Part shown: piece after piece, positions 13,805 to 14,679 of the stretch
How the letters are laid out: each line of letters begins with the position of its first letter
Position numbering within the stretch: position 1 is the first letter of the stretch
NCBI GenBank assembly: GCA_023255355.1
Contig: JALRIU010000233.1
Span: 1-14,679, forward strand
Direction: 5' to 3'
DNA from: Pseudomonadales bacterium
GTDB taxonomy: Bacteria > Pseudomonadota > Gammaproteobacteria > Pseudomonadales > JAHEIH01
Length of the DNA stretch: 14,679 bases
Position numbers and translations under genes: made by a program
Notes under the pieces: generated by a model
Seen by the model: only the letters and a program-made list of their open reading frames with translations
Databases searched by the model: none
What the model was told of the DNA's origin: nothing

Positions 13805-14679
13805 ATGGATACCATTCACATCAGAGGCGCTCGGACCCATAATTTAAAGGGCATCAATCTTGATATTCCGCGCGATAAGTTAGTGGTTATCACAGGCCTG
13901 TCGGGCTCCGGAAAATCGTCTCTCGCTTTTGATACTCTTTACGCTGAGGGACAACGCCGCTATGTAGAATCACTTTCTACCTATGCGAGACAATTCCTCT
14001 CTATGATGGAAAAACCCGATGTTGACCACATTGAAGGGCTTTCTCCAGCCATTTCAATAGAGCAAAAATCTACCTCTCACAACCCTCGATCAACGGTTGG
14101 CACCATTACCGAGGTATACGATTATTTACGCTTACTTTTTGCTCGCGCAGGCGAACCTCGCTGCCCAACCCACAATCTACCTTTGGCAGCTCAAACTATT
14201 AGCCAAATGGTAGACAGCACGCTAGAGCTAGACGAAGGTACCAAGTTGATGCTTTTGGCACCTGTTGTATCAGGCCGCAAGGGTGAGCATCTTCATACAC
14301 TAGAGAAACTTCGCGCAGGCGGATTTGTTCGCGCCCGTATAGACGGTATTGTCTGTGATCTCGATGAAGCCCCGGAACTAGATAAGAACAAAAAGCATGA
14401 TATCGATGTTGTAGTAGATCGCTTTAAAGTTCGTGACGATATCAAAATCAGGCTTGCAGAATCGTTTGAGGCAGCTATTGAGCTTACCGGTGGTATCGCA
14501 AAAATTGGGTTTATGGATGAGCCAGATCGCGACGAATTAGTCTTTTCGGCGCTCTTTGCCTGTCCACAATGCGGGCACAGCATCGATGAACTAGAACCTC
14601 GCTTGTTTTCATTTAATAACCCTTTCGGTGCCTGCCAAACTTGTGACGGTCTTGGTGTTAGACAGTACTTCGATGAATC
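13805..14679 (+). CDS. uvrA: UvrA, excinuclease ABC subunit A (partial, C-terminus off the right edge)
   Basis: The first 291 residues of the nucleotide-excision-repair damage sensor. UvrA dimerises, binds ATP and DNA, loads UvrB at lesions, and acts in the cytoplasm. It begins MDTIHIRGARTHNLKGIN, the invariant start of the family. The first Walker A is GLSGSGKSS at 31-39, followed by LAFDTLYAEGQRRYVESLS and QKSTSHNPRSTVGT (UvrB/DNA-interaction region). The first zinc module is visible as C253-x2-C256-x20-C277-x2-C280. The full protein is normally about 940 residues, so roughly two thirds is missing here. AAGG lies about 9 bases before the ATG at 13805. It is divergent from the four-gene operon across 144 bases. 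Confidence 0.97.
   Translation, partial: MDTIHIRGARTHNLKGINLDIPRDKLVVITGLSGSGKSSLAFDTLYAEGQRRYVESLSTYARQFLSMMEKPDVDHIEGLSPAISIEQKSTSHNPRSTVGTITEVYDYLRLLFARAGEPRCPTHNLPLAAQTISQMVDSTLELDEGTKLMLLAPVVSGRKGEHLHTLEKLRAGGFVRARIDGIVCDLDEAPELDKNKKHDIDVVVDRFKVRDDIKIRLAESFEAAIELTGGIAKIGFMDEPDRDELVFSALFACPQCGHSIDELEPRLFSFNNPFGACQTCDGLGVRQYFDE

Overview
The window reads as an ordinary chromosomal segment of a gammaproteobacterium, possibly marine. This rests on a DjlA-type co-chaperone, a UvrA close in layout to that of enterobacteria (first zinc-module cysteine at residue 253), a COG3671-type membrane protein, and a zinc-ribbon methyltransferase of a type common in that class. The assignment is from recognised protein families, not from any marker gene. 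Base composition looks slightly AT-rich and even throughout. I see no tRNA, rRNA, integrase, transposase, CRISPR array or plasmid/phage gene.

Left part (1-2490, all minus strand): a small catabolic unit in which an anion:cation-symporter-type MFS permease is followed, with a one-base TGATG overlap, by a TIM-barrel protein of the hydroxypyruvate isomerase family that runs off the left edge. Behind it lies a separate exported rhodanese-like protein. Middle (2612-8256, mostly plus): a seven-beta-strand methyltransferase resembling the ETF-beta lysine methyltransferase group, a 94-residue exported protein of unknown function, a convergent small membrane protein (COG3671 type), then an exported M20 amidohydrolase followed after 9 bases by djlA, and an exported S9 prolyl-oligopeptidase-family peptidase. 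Several of these products act in the envelope or periplasm.

Right part (8296-13660, minus): a PIN-PhoH protein in its own unit, and upstream of it a tightly packed four-gene operon. In transcription order this is a LACTB2-like metallo-beta-lactamase-fold hydrolase, an NhaC-type Na+/H+ antiporter, an HpcH/HpaI-family CoA-ester lyase and a zinc-ribbon methyltransferase. The junctions are ATGA, a 1-base gap and TAATG, so the four proteins are probably made together; the shared role is not known to me. Divergent from this operon, uvrA starts at 13805 and leaves the window on the right.

Four start sites were moved inward from the longest reading frame because a good ribosome-binding site decides them (COG3671 protein, S9 peptidase, CoA-ester lyase, metallo-hydrolase). 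No gene-free stretch exceeds 300 bases; the longest are 1670-1893 (candidate promoter and AATTGCA repeats) and 9676-9866 (AT-rich, nothing firmly identifiable). I did not find a clearly new system. The four-gene operon and the small secreted protein with a TonB-box-like motif are the best candidates for follow-up.
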